Of a stretch of DNA of 64,000 nucleotides, positions 55,134-64,000 are shown piece after piece. The notes beneath the pieces are model-generated. The model was not told where the DNA came from and ran no database searches. It saw only the letters and a program-made list of their open reading frames with translations. Each line of letters begins with the position of its first letter. Within the stretch, counting starts at the first letter, position 1. Made by a program: the position numbers and the translations under genes. The DNA is from Setophaga petechia (taxonomy: Eukaryota; Chordata; Aves; Passeriformes; Parulidae), in the NCBI GenBank assembly GCA_024362935.1, contig JANCRA010000173.1:439001-503000 (forward strand), in the 5' to 3' direction.

Positions 55134-55844
55134 TGAGCTAAAAACCCCAAATCTGCTCTCTTTACAAAAGGATAAAACATTTTCAGTACAAAAGGGACGA
55201 AGCCCCAGGACCCGGGGCTGGGCAGGGACCTCAAACCATCTCCAAATTCCCAACTTTATACAAAACCAGGGAGATTTGGCCAACCGGGTTGGCGAGGCCA
55301 GTGGGACATCAAAAATAGTTGCCTGGATTTTCTTTGAAAAACAAAATAAAATCGTTGCATAGCATTTAAAAGTTATTGCTCATCTCAAAATGCACAGAGG
55401 AGTTGGGAGCTGTTGGCAGGATCCCAAATCCATGGAACGGCCGTTAAATACGGAGTTTGGCATTAAATATGGAAATATTGGGGGAAATATCACCAGCAAA
55501 AAAAAAAATAAAAATCAGGTGGTGAGGGAAATAAATTAAATAAATAATGGCTAATAAATAACCCTGGAGCACCAGCACGGCAAAAACCACAAGGTCTCCA
55601 GGCAGGGAATTCCCACTACGAGCCTGGAGGGCAGAGGGGGAAAATCCTTGGGCACATCCCAGATTTCCGTGGAAAACGGGAGGAAATAAATTAGGACTCC
55701 TCACACGCAGTAATTAATAAATAAAGCAGGAATTAAGACAGGTTTTTGTCGGTGCTCAGGACTCAGAGCAGGGGAGGGGACGCTGTGAACCCAGAGGAGA
55801 GGCCCCGGAAGGGAGATGGGGTCGGGGGCTCCTGTTCCAGGTGG

Positions 55845-56095
55845 GATTCTGGGAGGGATCAGTGGGATCCTGTCCAGACCAGTGGGACCCCAATGAAATT
55901 GGGATTCTGGGAGGGATTGGTGGGATCCTGTCCAGACCAGTGGGATCCCAATGAAATTGGGATTCTGGGAGGGATTGGTGGGATCCCATCCACATCAGTG
56001 GGATCCCAATCCTGTTGGGATTCTGGGAGGGATCAGTGGGATCCCATCCAGATCAGCGGGATCCCAATCCTGTTGGGATTCTGGGAGGGATCAGC
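55845..56095. repeat. GGGATTCTGGGAGGGATxxGTGGGATCC minisatellite
   Basis: About four to five units of roughly 57 bases containing GGGATTCTGGGAGGGATCAG, TGGGATCCTGTCCAGACCAG and CCCAATGAAATT, inside the predicted NEUROD4 3' UTR. Confidence 0.93.
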
Positions 56096-56204
56096 AGGAG
56101 GGGCGGCCACAGGGCCTGGCTGGACCCTGATGACCCCGGCTAAGGGACTGGGATGAGCAGGGATGACGGGTCACCATCACAGGGCAATGGAGCACTGTCC
56201 CTGG

Positions 56205-56400
56205 ATGCTGTCCCTGGATGCTGTCCCTCCATCCTGGACACTGTTCATCTGTCCATCCTGGACCTTGTCCTTCCATCCCCAGTGTCCCCCCATTCCTGGA
56301 CGTTGTCCCCCCATCCCTGGTCATTGTTCCCCCCATCCCTGGACACTGTCCCCCCATGCCAGGACGTTGTCCCCCTCATCCCTGGACAGCATCCCCCCAT
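56205..56400. repeat. CCATCCCTGGACACTGTCCC tandem repeat
   Basis: About eight diverged units of 22-25 bases with CCATCCCTGGAC and xTTGTCCCCCCAT. Confidence 0.88.
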
Positions 56401-56846
56401 CCATGCTGGCAGAAGGAAGAGGTTCTCCCTGGGGTGGGAATTCTCCACGTTGGTTTCCCACAAGTGTCCGGCTCATTCCCACCTGGGCACTGCAGGACTG
56501 GGAAATCCATGACCCCGGTGGGGAAGGGACAGTGGCCACCCCAAGGGGCAGGAGGGGCTGTGTCCCCACACCAGGGGGGGACAGGGGGAGGATGGACAAT
56601 CCAAGGACTGGACCTGGTGTCAGGATGGACGTCCTGGAGGTGGGAACGCCTTCAGGAGCATCTCTGGGGGACACAGCAGCGACTGCCCAGAGTCCAGAAG
56701 GGTTCTGTGGCTCTTGGGGACAGCTGGGACAGCAGCGGTGGCAGCGGCCACCTCAGGGCCGCGTCCTGCAGAGATGCTCGGGGTCCCTCCCGCAGCTGGG
56801 TCCATCCTGGGCACATCTCCCCACCCCGAAGCCGCGTCCGGCCCCG

Positions 56847-57836
56847 TTACTCGTTGAAGATGGCGCCGAGCTGGGCCCCGGCCGCGTGGGGTGGGAAGGA
56901 CTCGAAGGCGACGTCCAGCGGGATCTCGTAGCGGGGCACGGAGCCCTGGAAGTGCGAGCCGTGCCCGTGGGCCGCGGCCAGGCCGACCGAGGGGTAGTGG
57001 GCCATGAAGGGGTAGGGCTTGTCCAGCTCGGGGGAGCCGTCCTGCTTCAGGGAGAAGTTGCCGCTGATGCTCAGGGGCGGCGTCAGGGGCCCCTCGTAGG
57101 GGGGCGTGGAGCAGTCAGAGGGGTGGCTCCCGAACGAAGCCTCCACCAGGCTCTTGAAGGCCGGCGGCTTCAGGTGCAGCAGGTGGGACTCCATGGAGCC
57201 GTAGGGAGGGCTGGGCAGCCCCTGGTAGCCGAAGGAGTGGCCGGGCAGGCCCGGCTCGCACGGCTTCTCCTCCTGCTTCTCCAGGAAGAGCGGCTGCGGG
57301 CCCAGCTGCAGGCAGCCGGCCACCAGGTTGCTGGTGGGCTGCGACAGCCCCTTGCACAGCATCTCCACGAAGCTCTTCCCCTCGGGCGTCTGCCCGCTCT
57401 CCAGCACCTCGGACAGGGCCCAGATGTAGTTCCTGGCCAGCCGCAGCGTCTCGATCTTGGAGAGCTTCTGCGTTTTGGAGTAGCAGGGCATGACCCTGCG
57501 CAGGTTGTCCAGGGCGTCGTTCAGGCCGTGCATCCTCGTGCGCTCCCGGGCGTTGGCCTTGACCCGCCGCGCCCGGAACCGCTCCAGCCTGGCCTTGGTC
57601 ATCTTCTTCTTCTTCGGGCCCCTCCTCTTGGGCTTCTCGCCCTCCTCTTCCTCCTCCTCCTCCTCCTCCTCCACGCTGTCGCGCTCCTCGGGCAGGGCCG
57701 GCAGCAGCGCGAAGGGAGCGCTCCTGGCGTCCCCCTGCTCCTTCGGCTCGGCCTTGGCTCCCGGCATTTCGCCCATCCAGGCCTGGCTGCTGACGAGCTC
57801 GGCCATGTCCGAGGGCTTGGCGCAGCTCTGGGGCAT
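56847..57836 (-). CDS. NEUROD4: Neuronal differentiation 4 bHLH transcription factor (NeuroM/ATH-3)
   Basis: Nuclear proneural bHLH factor that pairs with E-proteins on CANNTG E-boxes and drives neuronal differentiation in the brain, retina and spinal cord. The 329-residue protein (human 331) has an acidic run of glutamates (about 55-66), a basic nuclear-localisation stretch [19 protein letters not shown] (68-86), and a bHLH at about 91-143 ([20 protein letters not shown], then [20 protein letters not shown]). The Neuro_bHLH domain follows, with [20 protein letters not shown]. The words [20 protein letters not shown] and [18 protein letters not shown] distinguish NEUROD4 from NEUROD1, 2 and 6. 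The coding sequence is one exon. The ATG (57836) lies immediately after a CTTGCAG acceptor, so an upstream open frame reaching 57986 is intron read-through. A 5' non-coding exon ends at 59253. The N-terminus ([15 protein letters not shown]) is more diverged than the rest. Confidence 0.97.
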   Translation of the reverse strand: MPQSCAKPSDMAELVSSQAWMGEMPGAKAEPKEQGDARSAPFALLPALPEERDSVEEEEEEEEEEGEKPKRRGPKKKKMTKARLERFRARRVKANARERTRMHGLNDALDNLRRVMPCYSKTQKLSKIETLRLARNYIWALSEVLESGQTPEGKSFVEMLCKGLSQPTSNLVAGCLQLGPQPLFLEKQEEKPCEPGLPGHSFGYQGLPSPPYGSMESHLLHLKPPAFKSLVEASFGSHPSDCSTPPYEGPLTPPLSISGNFSLKQDGSPELDKPYPFMAHYPSVGLAAAHGHGSHFQGSVPRYEIPLDVAFESFPPHAAGAQLGAIFNE

Positions 57837-57954
57837 CTGCAAGGGAGGGACGGGGACGTGGGGACGGATCCCGGAGGGAGAATCCTCAGCACGGTGGGAA
57901 AATCCCCCCCCAGACACAGCAGCGGTTTCTGCCCGCTCCCAGCTCCCATGGATT

Positions 57955-58070
57955 CCTTTTTTCCACCTATGGATTCCTTTTTCCACCTATGGATTCCTTT
58001 TTTCCACCTATGGATTCCTTTTTCCACCTATGGATTCCTTTTTTCCACCTATGGTTTCCTTTTCCCAACC
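57955..58070. repeat. About 22-bp repeat CACCTATGGATTCCTTTTTTC
   Basis: Six units in NEUROD4 intron 1, about 120 bases upstream of the acceptor on the gene strand. Confidence 0.93.
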
Positions 58071-58309
58071 TATTTCCCTCTCAATTTCCAGCGGATTTTA
58101 TTTGGGAGGCGCTGACGCCTCTCCCTGAGCTCCAGCAACGTTCCCAGAGCTTCCAACCATCCCATTTCGGGGTTATTCCCACTCCTGAATCCCTTCCTGT
58201 CACACTGGGGGTGACAAAAGGGGGCTGGCAATTCCCGGTGGGAGATTTTCCTTCCCCGAGCCCGCCTTGCCCTCAGTGGCGGCCCCGGGTCCCCGTTAAT
58301 CGGCCCCCC

Positions 58310-58500
58310 CAAATCCCATCACCGCCCCGGCTCATTCCATAAAGCTTTAGCCCCTAAGCAGCTTTGCTGGAAGTGCTGCTCCCCCTTTCCCGAGCATCCC
58401 ACGCGGAAAATCCCACTTTTAATATGCGTGATGGGGCTCCCGGGCGGGATTAGGGTGTTAATTGCTGTCCTATCCCCAAAGGACCACGCGGCCCCAATTA
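58310..58500. promoter_or_regulatory. Candidate intronic enhancer of NEUROD4
   Basis: A unique AT-richer segment between two repeat-rich parts of the intron, with homeobox and POU-like words (TTAATATGC, GTTAATTGCTG, CCAATTAACTC). Confidence 0.4.
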
Positions 58501-59252
58501 ACTCCTGGCGGAGCACCGGGGGTCTGGCGGAGGATGGGAAATCGGGGGCGGTGAGGGTGGGGAAGGATCGGTTTTGGGGTGAGGGGATGGCCCCGATGAG
58601 ATCGGCCCCAAAACGCTGCAGATCGGCCCCCAAAAAGCCGCTGCAGATCGGCCCCCAAAAAGCCGCTGCAGATCGGCCCCAAAATCCCCCCAGGCTGCAG
58701 CCGGGGGTCCCTTTCCCCCCATCCTCGGGGTTCTTCCCTCTCCTCGCTGCCGCCGGGATCCATCCCGGGAGGAAATCCCCGGGTTTGGGGTTCCCTTCTC
58801 GAGGGGATCCCCGCCCCGCCCGGCATTTCCAGGGAAAGTTCTCCCTTTGGAAGTCCCGCTGGAATTTTATGGGGGTTTTGCTTTCTTTTTAGAGAATATT
58901 GATTTTAAAATTAAAAAAAAAAAAAAAAGGAATTACACAAAGAGGGAATTGCCCGAGGAAATCGCTTCCTTCGCCTCCATCCCCAGCGAGACCCCGGCCC
59001 CGCCAGCCCGGGGGTCACCGAGCCCTCCCTGTGTCCCCCCGGCCCCGGGACCGCGGCTCCGTCCCCAGCGGGTACCGGGGGAGCGGCTGTGACCCCATCC
59101 CGTCCCTCTCCCTGCACCCCCGGCCGCTCAAACCCCCCGGGCCGGGGTCAGAGCCCCCCGCGCCATCCCGGGGTACCGGGGGCACCGAGCGGCCCCGTCG
59201 GGGGCAGCCCCGGACCGGGTGCGGAATCGCGGGGGTCCCGGTCCGCCCTTAC

Positions 59253-59420
59253 CTGGGCACCGCAGCGAGTCCCCGCTGTCGCTTGTGTCACTCGCCCGGG
59301 GACATGGCGGGGTCAGCCCGGGGAGCGCAGCGGGAGCGCAGCGGGAGCGCAGCGGGCACCGGCGGCTCCGCGCTCCGGCGGTTTTGAGAGCTCCGCGCTG
59401 CCCGCGGCTCCTGCCCGGCC
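59253..59420 (-). other. NEUROD4: NEUROD4 5' non-coding exon 1 and start region (5' boundary approximate)
   Basis: The exon ends at 59253 in CCCAG followed by GTAAGGGCGG, a perfect donor on the minus strand. NEUROD genes normally have one non-coding first exon spliced to a single coding exon, which fits. The transcription start is not visible; the region up to about 59420 is a CpG-rich block with three AGCGGGAGCGC-like units. Confidence 0.6.
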
Positions 59421-59529
59421 GCGGGTCCCGCGTGGCTCCTCCCACGGGGGGAGTGACCGGGCCCGGCTCCTCCCGCGGCCCCACCGGGACCCCCAGAGCT
59501 GCGCCCGAGCGTCCCGGGGCTGGGGGGTG

Positions 59530-59860
59530 GCGGGGGGACACCCCCGGTTATTGGGGAACTTTGGGTGGGGGACTCGGGGACACCCCCGGTTATTGGGGAC
59601 CCCTGGGTGGGGACTCGGGGACACCCCCGGTTATTGGGGACCCCTGGATGAGGACTCGGGGACACCCCCGGTTATTTGGGACCCCCAGGTGGGGGGGACT
59701 GGGGACACCCCCGGTTATTGGGGAACTCTGAGTGGGGACTCGGGGACACCCCCGGTTATTGGGGACCCCCGGGTGGGTGGGATTGGGGACACCCCTGGTT
59801 ATTTGGGACCCCTGGGTAGGGGACTCGGGGACACCCCCGGTTATTGGGGACCCCTGGACG
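59530..59860. repeat. About 57-bp minisatellite upstream of NEUROD4
   Basis: Seven units containing GGGGACACCCCCGGTTATTG and GGGACCCCTGGGTGGGGACT. It starts about 110-280 bases upstream of the NEUROD4 first exon, depending on the true transcription start. Confidence 0.95.
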
Positions 59861-60139
59861 GGCCCCCTTGGATGGAGCCCCCGGATGTCCCCCCCCGGTT
59901 TGTCCAGCCCCAGGACAGCCCCCGGCCCCCCCTCCCCAATCCCCCAGTTCACGATGTGACAATGCCACCAGTGCCACAGTCCTGGGGGGTGTCCTCACCC
60001 TCCACCCCCTCTTGCTGGCACTGCCCAGTGACACCGAGGGTGACACCGCCCCCCCTCCATTGCTGACACTGCTCTGGTGACACCGAGGGTGACACCGAGG
60101 GTGACACCGGCTCCCTCCTGGGTGCTGGGGGGGCGCGGG

Positions 60140-60210
60140 GGCTGCGGCCCCCTCGTGGCTGTAATGAGAGAGCGAGGGGCAGTAATTAGCGCTCGGCAGA
60201 GCCAGAAGGG
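60140..60210. promoter_or_regulatory. Short element with TAATGAGAG and GTAATTAGCG
   Basis: A unique homeobox-type word pair in GC-rich DNA about 0.9 kb upstream of NEUROD4 exon 1. Confidence 0.3.
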
Positions 60211-60499
60211 GCCCGGCCGAGCTGGGGACAGGCAGGGCAAGGGACCCCGGTGCTCGGCAGCTCCCGGCAAGCGAGAGAGGGGGTGGAAAATGACCCCCAC
60301 CAAAATCCCGGGGGTCCTGGCTTGGCCCGGGGACTGGGGGAGCCCCTCGGACCTGGCGTTCCCCCACCTTGGGGCAGGAGTTGGAAGTGGGGGACAGCGA
60401 TGACACCCCCAAACTCACCCCCTGACCCCCTCCTCATCCATTCGCTGCTCCCCAAACCCTCTCCAGCCCCGCGGGACCCTTCCCCAGTGCCCGGCCGCG

Positions 60500-61536
<1,037 letters not shown>

Positions 61537-61697
61537 TAACCCTTCCCTCTCTGCCGGGGGGCTCCGGGCAGGGCAGACCCCCAGGGATGGGCAGAGATCC
61601 CCAGGGAAGGTGAGGCAGGTCCTGAGCTGCTCCTCTGCTGGTCCCTCTCGAAATATCCCCAAAAACGCGAGCCTTCCTCGGGGAGCCGCCCTGAAAT

Positions 61698-61717
61698 CAT
61701 CATCATCATCATCATCG

Positions 61718-61761
<44 letters not shown>

Positions 61762-61762
61762 T
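61698..61762. repeat. (ATC)n trinucleotide microsatellite
   Basis: About 21 ATC units with one GTC interruption, a likely highly polymorphic repeat. Confidence 0.95.
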
Positions 61763-62104
61763 TCCTCCTCAGCCGCGGGGGACAAGGACAGCGCCACCAG
61801 GATGTAGGGGGACGTGGAGCCCTCTGGAAGGTTCCAGAAACTGAAACTCGGGATGCTCCCCCTGACGACGCCTCACGGGGACGCGGCTCCAGCCGGGGCT
61901 GTTCCACCTGGAAAAGGGGATGGAGCCCCCCAGAGCCGCGGCCTGAGCCGAGTTTGGGGTGCTGGGGGCGAGGGGAGCCCATCCCAGCCCTGTGCCCGTG
62001 TCCCACCCGGGCCGGGGTCCGCGGTGCCCCCGCGGGGCCGCGGTCGGGAAGGGAGGAAAATTTCCAGGGTAAATATCGGGCAAGGCCCCGCGGCCCGGCT
62101 GGAA

Positions 62105-62225
62105 TTCCTGGGCCCGCGCGGAAGCGCAATTAGCGCGTATTAACGGGGTCTAATTTAATCCCGGCAGCTGCGCCCGGGCCGCCTCATTTGCATAACACTG
62201 GGGAATGCAATTAGGGAGAAATGAG
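62105..62225. promoter_or_regulatory. AT-richer element with an octamer motif, candidate enhancer
   Basis: It contains GCAATTAGCGCG, TCTAATTTAATCC, the octamer ATTTGCATAA and GCAATTAGGG (POU and homeobox type) in unique sequence about 2.9 kb upstream of NEUROD4 exon 1. Confidence 0.42.
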
Positions 62226-62989
62226 GGGCTGGGGGGCCCCGGGCTCGGGGAGGGCGGGGGGCTGCGGCCAGCGCTCGCTGACCCGTGCTTGTCACTTTGA
62301 GCGATGGTGGCACCGGCGGGAGGGGGCGCGGGGGCGGCGGGGACAATGGGACGCTGTCCCCGGGGACCCCCTCGGCTGAGTTTTGGGGTCTCCAAACCCC
62401 CCCGGGGTCCCGGAGGCTCCGGGGGGAATTTCCCAACCCCGGTGGAAATTGTGGAAATGCTGGCGCTGGAGAAGGGACACGTCAGGGGCTGGGGACGCTC
62501 GGGAGGGACCTCCTGAACCCCAAAACCTCCGGGTGATGCTCGGGGGGACCTCCTGACCCCCCAAAACCTCCGAGCGTGGTGACAGAGCAGAGGGCACCTG
62601 AGATGTGCAGGGCTCCTGCCTCAGTTTCCCTTCCTCAGGTTCCCCTGCCTCAGTTTCCCTTCCTCAGGTTCCCCTTCCCCTTTTTCCTGCTCCAGTTTCC
62701 CAGAGCTGGGAAGGAGTGGGGGGCCTGCATCCCCCAGAAGGAGGCAGGGGAAAAGGAACTTTTCGGAGCGGAACAACCTCAGAGGGGCTTCTCCTCCTGG
62801 GAACCCCCCAGAACCCCCTCAGAGGGGCTTCTCCTCCTGAGAACCCCCCAGAACCCCCTCAGAGGGGTATTTCCTGCTGGGAACCCCCCAGAACTGCCCC
62901 AGAGGGAATTCTTCCTGCCAGGACATGGCTTGTGTGGGGACCTGGATGGGCTGGGGTCCCTCGTGTCACCCCCCGAGGGGAGGTGGCAG

Positions 62990-63335
62990 CGCACAGGGAA
63001 TCACACAGGGAGTCAGAGTGGGAATCATCCATGGGATCACACAGGGAATCACACATGGAATCACACAGGGAATCACACATGGAATCACATGTAATCACAC
63101 ATGGAATCAGACAGGGAATCACACAGGGAATCACACAGGGAATCACACAGGGAATCACACATGGAATCACACATGGAATCAGACAGGGAATCACACATGG
63201 AATCACACAGGGAATCACACAGGGAATCACACAGGGAATCACACAGGGAATCACATGGAATCAACCATGGAATCACACATGGAATCACACATGGAATCAC
63301 ACAGGGAATCACACAGGGAATCACATGGAACCAGA
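62990..63335. repeat. 12-bp minisatellite GGAATCACACAG/GGAATCACACAT
   Basis: About 28 tandem units alternating AATCACACAGGG and AATCACACATGG. It is not a CRISPR array: there are no spacers and the unit is too short. Confidence 0.95.
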
Positions 63336-63844
63336 CCGGGAGCCGCACATGGAGCCGCACGCGAGCGGCTCCCGCATCCCCGGTTCGGAGCTGACCTCTG
63401 CTGGCGGGAGCCCTCAGCAGCCGAGCCCCCCCACTCCCGGGTGTCCCCCGGCCCGCTCGGGGGGTCCCCAGAGCCTCCACCCCGGCGGCCACGGGGATTT
63501 GGGGGAGCCGGGACTTGTCCAGGCTGGGACCCGCGGGAGGGGGGGCTCGAGAGGATTGGGAGAGTCAGGATTTGGGGTTTGGCACTGCCCTGGGGGGGTT
63601 TGGAGAGTCAGGATTTGGGGTTTGGAACTGCCCTGGGGGGTTTGGAGAGTCGGGATTGGGGTGCTGGGGGGATTGGGGGTCCCAGGACCGGGGGCCCAGC
63701 ACAGCCCTGGGGTCGCAGGACGCTGGGACAGGCGCACCCCGCACCCCTGGGTGCCACCCCAGGGTGCCCCCGCTGCTGTTTGGGGCCACGGCCACCCCTC
63801 AGACCCCCGGGGGATCCCCACAGGGGGGTCCCCCCTTCTTGGGA

Positions 63845-64000
63845 CAGGTTCCTCCTGTCGCGACAGTCCCAGGCCATGGGAAAGGTTCCTCCCCAGCCGC
63901 GCCGCCCCCGGCCGGGCTCGGAGGAGGAGGAGGAGGAGGAGGAGGCGGCCTTGGCACAGGCGGGGGCACTGCTGGCTGGACGGCGACCGCGGGCCCCAGA
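63845..64000 (+). CDS. Possible partial coding exon running off the right edge
   Basis: From an AG-bounded position near 63846 the plus strand stays open to the end of the window. It encodes FLLSRQSQAMGKVPPQ, then an Arg/Pro stretch, a run of about seven glutamates (GAG repeats at 63922-63942) and AALAQAGALLAGRRPRAP. Codon-like structure and the acidic run suggest coding sequence, but I do not recognise the protein, the frame is short and GC-rich, and the exon end is outside the window. It may equally be chance open frame. Confidence 0.25.

Larger units (their letters stand above)
55134..56846 (-). other. NEUROD4: NEUROD4 3' UTR (predicted)
   Basis: About 1.7 kb after the stop. The distal part (about 55300-55740) is AT-rich and, on the gene strand, has many ATTTA and TTATTTAT words, especially at 55535-55565 (reverse of AATAAATAATGGCTAATAAATAA); these are AU-rich elements typical of short-lived mRNAs. 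The proximal part carries GC-rich tandem repeats (55845-56095 and 56205-56400). Confidence 0.55.
57837..59252 (-). other. NEUROD4: NEUROD4 intron 1
   Basis: Bounded by a GTAAG donor at 59252-59248 and a CTCCCTTGCAG acceptor ending at 57837. Contents: a 22-bp repeat of CACCTATGGATTCCTTTTTTC (57955-58070), a unique AT-richer segment (58310-58500) with CCATAAAGC, TTTTAATATGCG and TTAATTGC words that could be an intronic enhancer, a GATCGGCCCCAAAAAGCCGC triplet repeat (58612-58690) and an oligo-A run (58913-58928). Confidence 0.75.

Noticed and set aside
56163..58115. 650-codon open frame antisense to NEUROD4
   Set aside because: It is the reverse-strand shadow of a GC-rich coding exon, rich in Gly, Leu and Arg with no recognisable domain. 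The opposite strand encodes an unmistakable NEUROD4.
62990..63335. CRISPR-like regular repeats
   Set aside because: The units are contiguous 12-mers with no spacers, and the genome is vertebrate. The same applies to the 33-bp array at 44960-45315.

Overview
The window is vertebrate nuclear DNA and is most likely avian. The evidence is a recognisable 3' end of a CR1 retrotransposon (about 19930-20030), very high GC with CpG-rich promoters, compact GT-AG introns, dense GC-rich minisatellites typical of bird microchromosomes, and gene models that match vertebrate families residue by residue. A songbird or other neoavian microchromosome is my best guess; the species cannot be fixed from the sequence. 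It is not bacterial: there are no operons, CRISPR arrays or phage genes.

I support five protein-coding genes. From left to right they are: (1) a single-coding-exon TWIST-family bHLH gene, probably TWIST3, minus strand, 2091-2564; (2) SLC48A1 (HRG1 haem transporter), minus strand, three coding exons between 16674 and 11015, with a 1-base insertion near the C-terminus; (3) RAPGEF3 (EPAC1, cAMP-activated Rap exchange factor), plus strand, 27 coding exons from 24426 to 36882, an open frame of 925 codons plus stop after splicing; (4) ENDOU (poly(U)-specific endoribonuclease), plus strand, 9 coding exons from 38811 to 46241, 359 codons; (5) NEUROD4, minus strand, one coding exon 56847-57836 plus a 5' non-coding exon ending at 59253. 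I checked every RAPGEF3 and ENDOU junction for splice consensus and reading phase. SLC48A1-RAPGEF3-ENDOU keeps the order and relative orientation known from mammals; the TWIST and NEUROD4 flanks do not match human 12q13.11.

The rest is non-coding. Positions 1-2090 and 2565-11000 hold GC-rich flank, tetranucleotide (GGAT) arrays and minisatellites. Positions 16675-24425 form the divergent SLC48A1/RAPGEF3 intergenic region, with a CR1 end, several VNTRs, an AT-rich microsatellite and a conserved-looking AT-richer segment (20290-20700). Positions 46600-55100 (ENDOU to NEUROD4) hold tandem repeats, a 540-base AT-only island and several homeobox/GATA-motif-rich segments that look like enhancers. 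Positions 59400-64000 are NEUROD4 upstream sequence, with more enhancer-like segments, a long polypyrimidine tract and a possible partial exon at the very end.

The genes do not form one pathway. The two bHLH genes are developmental regulators (mesenchyme; neuronal differentiation). SLC48A1 moves haem out of endolysosomes, RAPGEF3 turns cAMP into Rap GTP loading, and ENDOU is a secreted or luminal RNA nuclease. I saw no new biological system. The points most worth checking are the SLC48A1 frameshift, three identical CNC/small-Maf sites in SLC48A1 introns, a U12-type intron, a NAGNAG acceptor and splice-site-carrying tandem repeats in RAPGEF3, and a uORF that overlaps the RAPGEF3 start codon.
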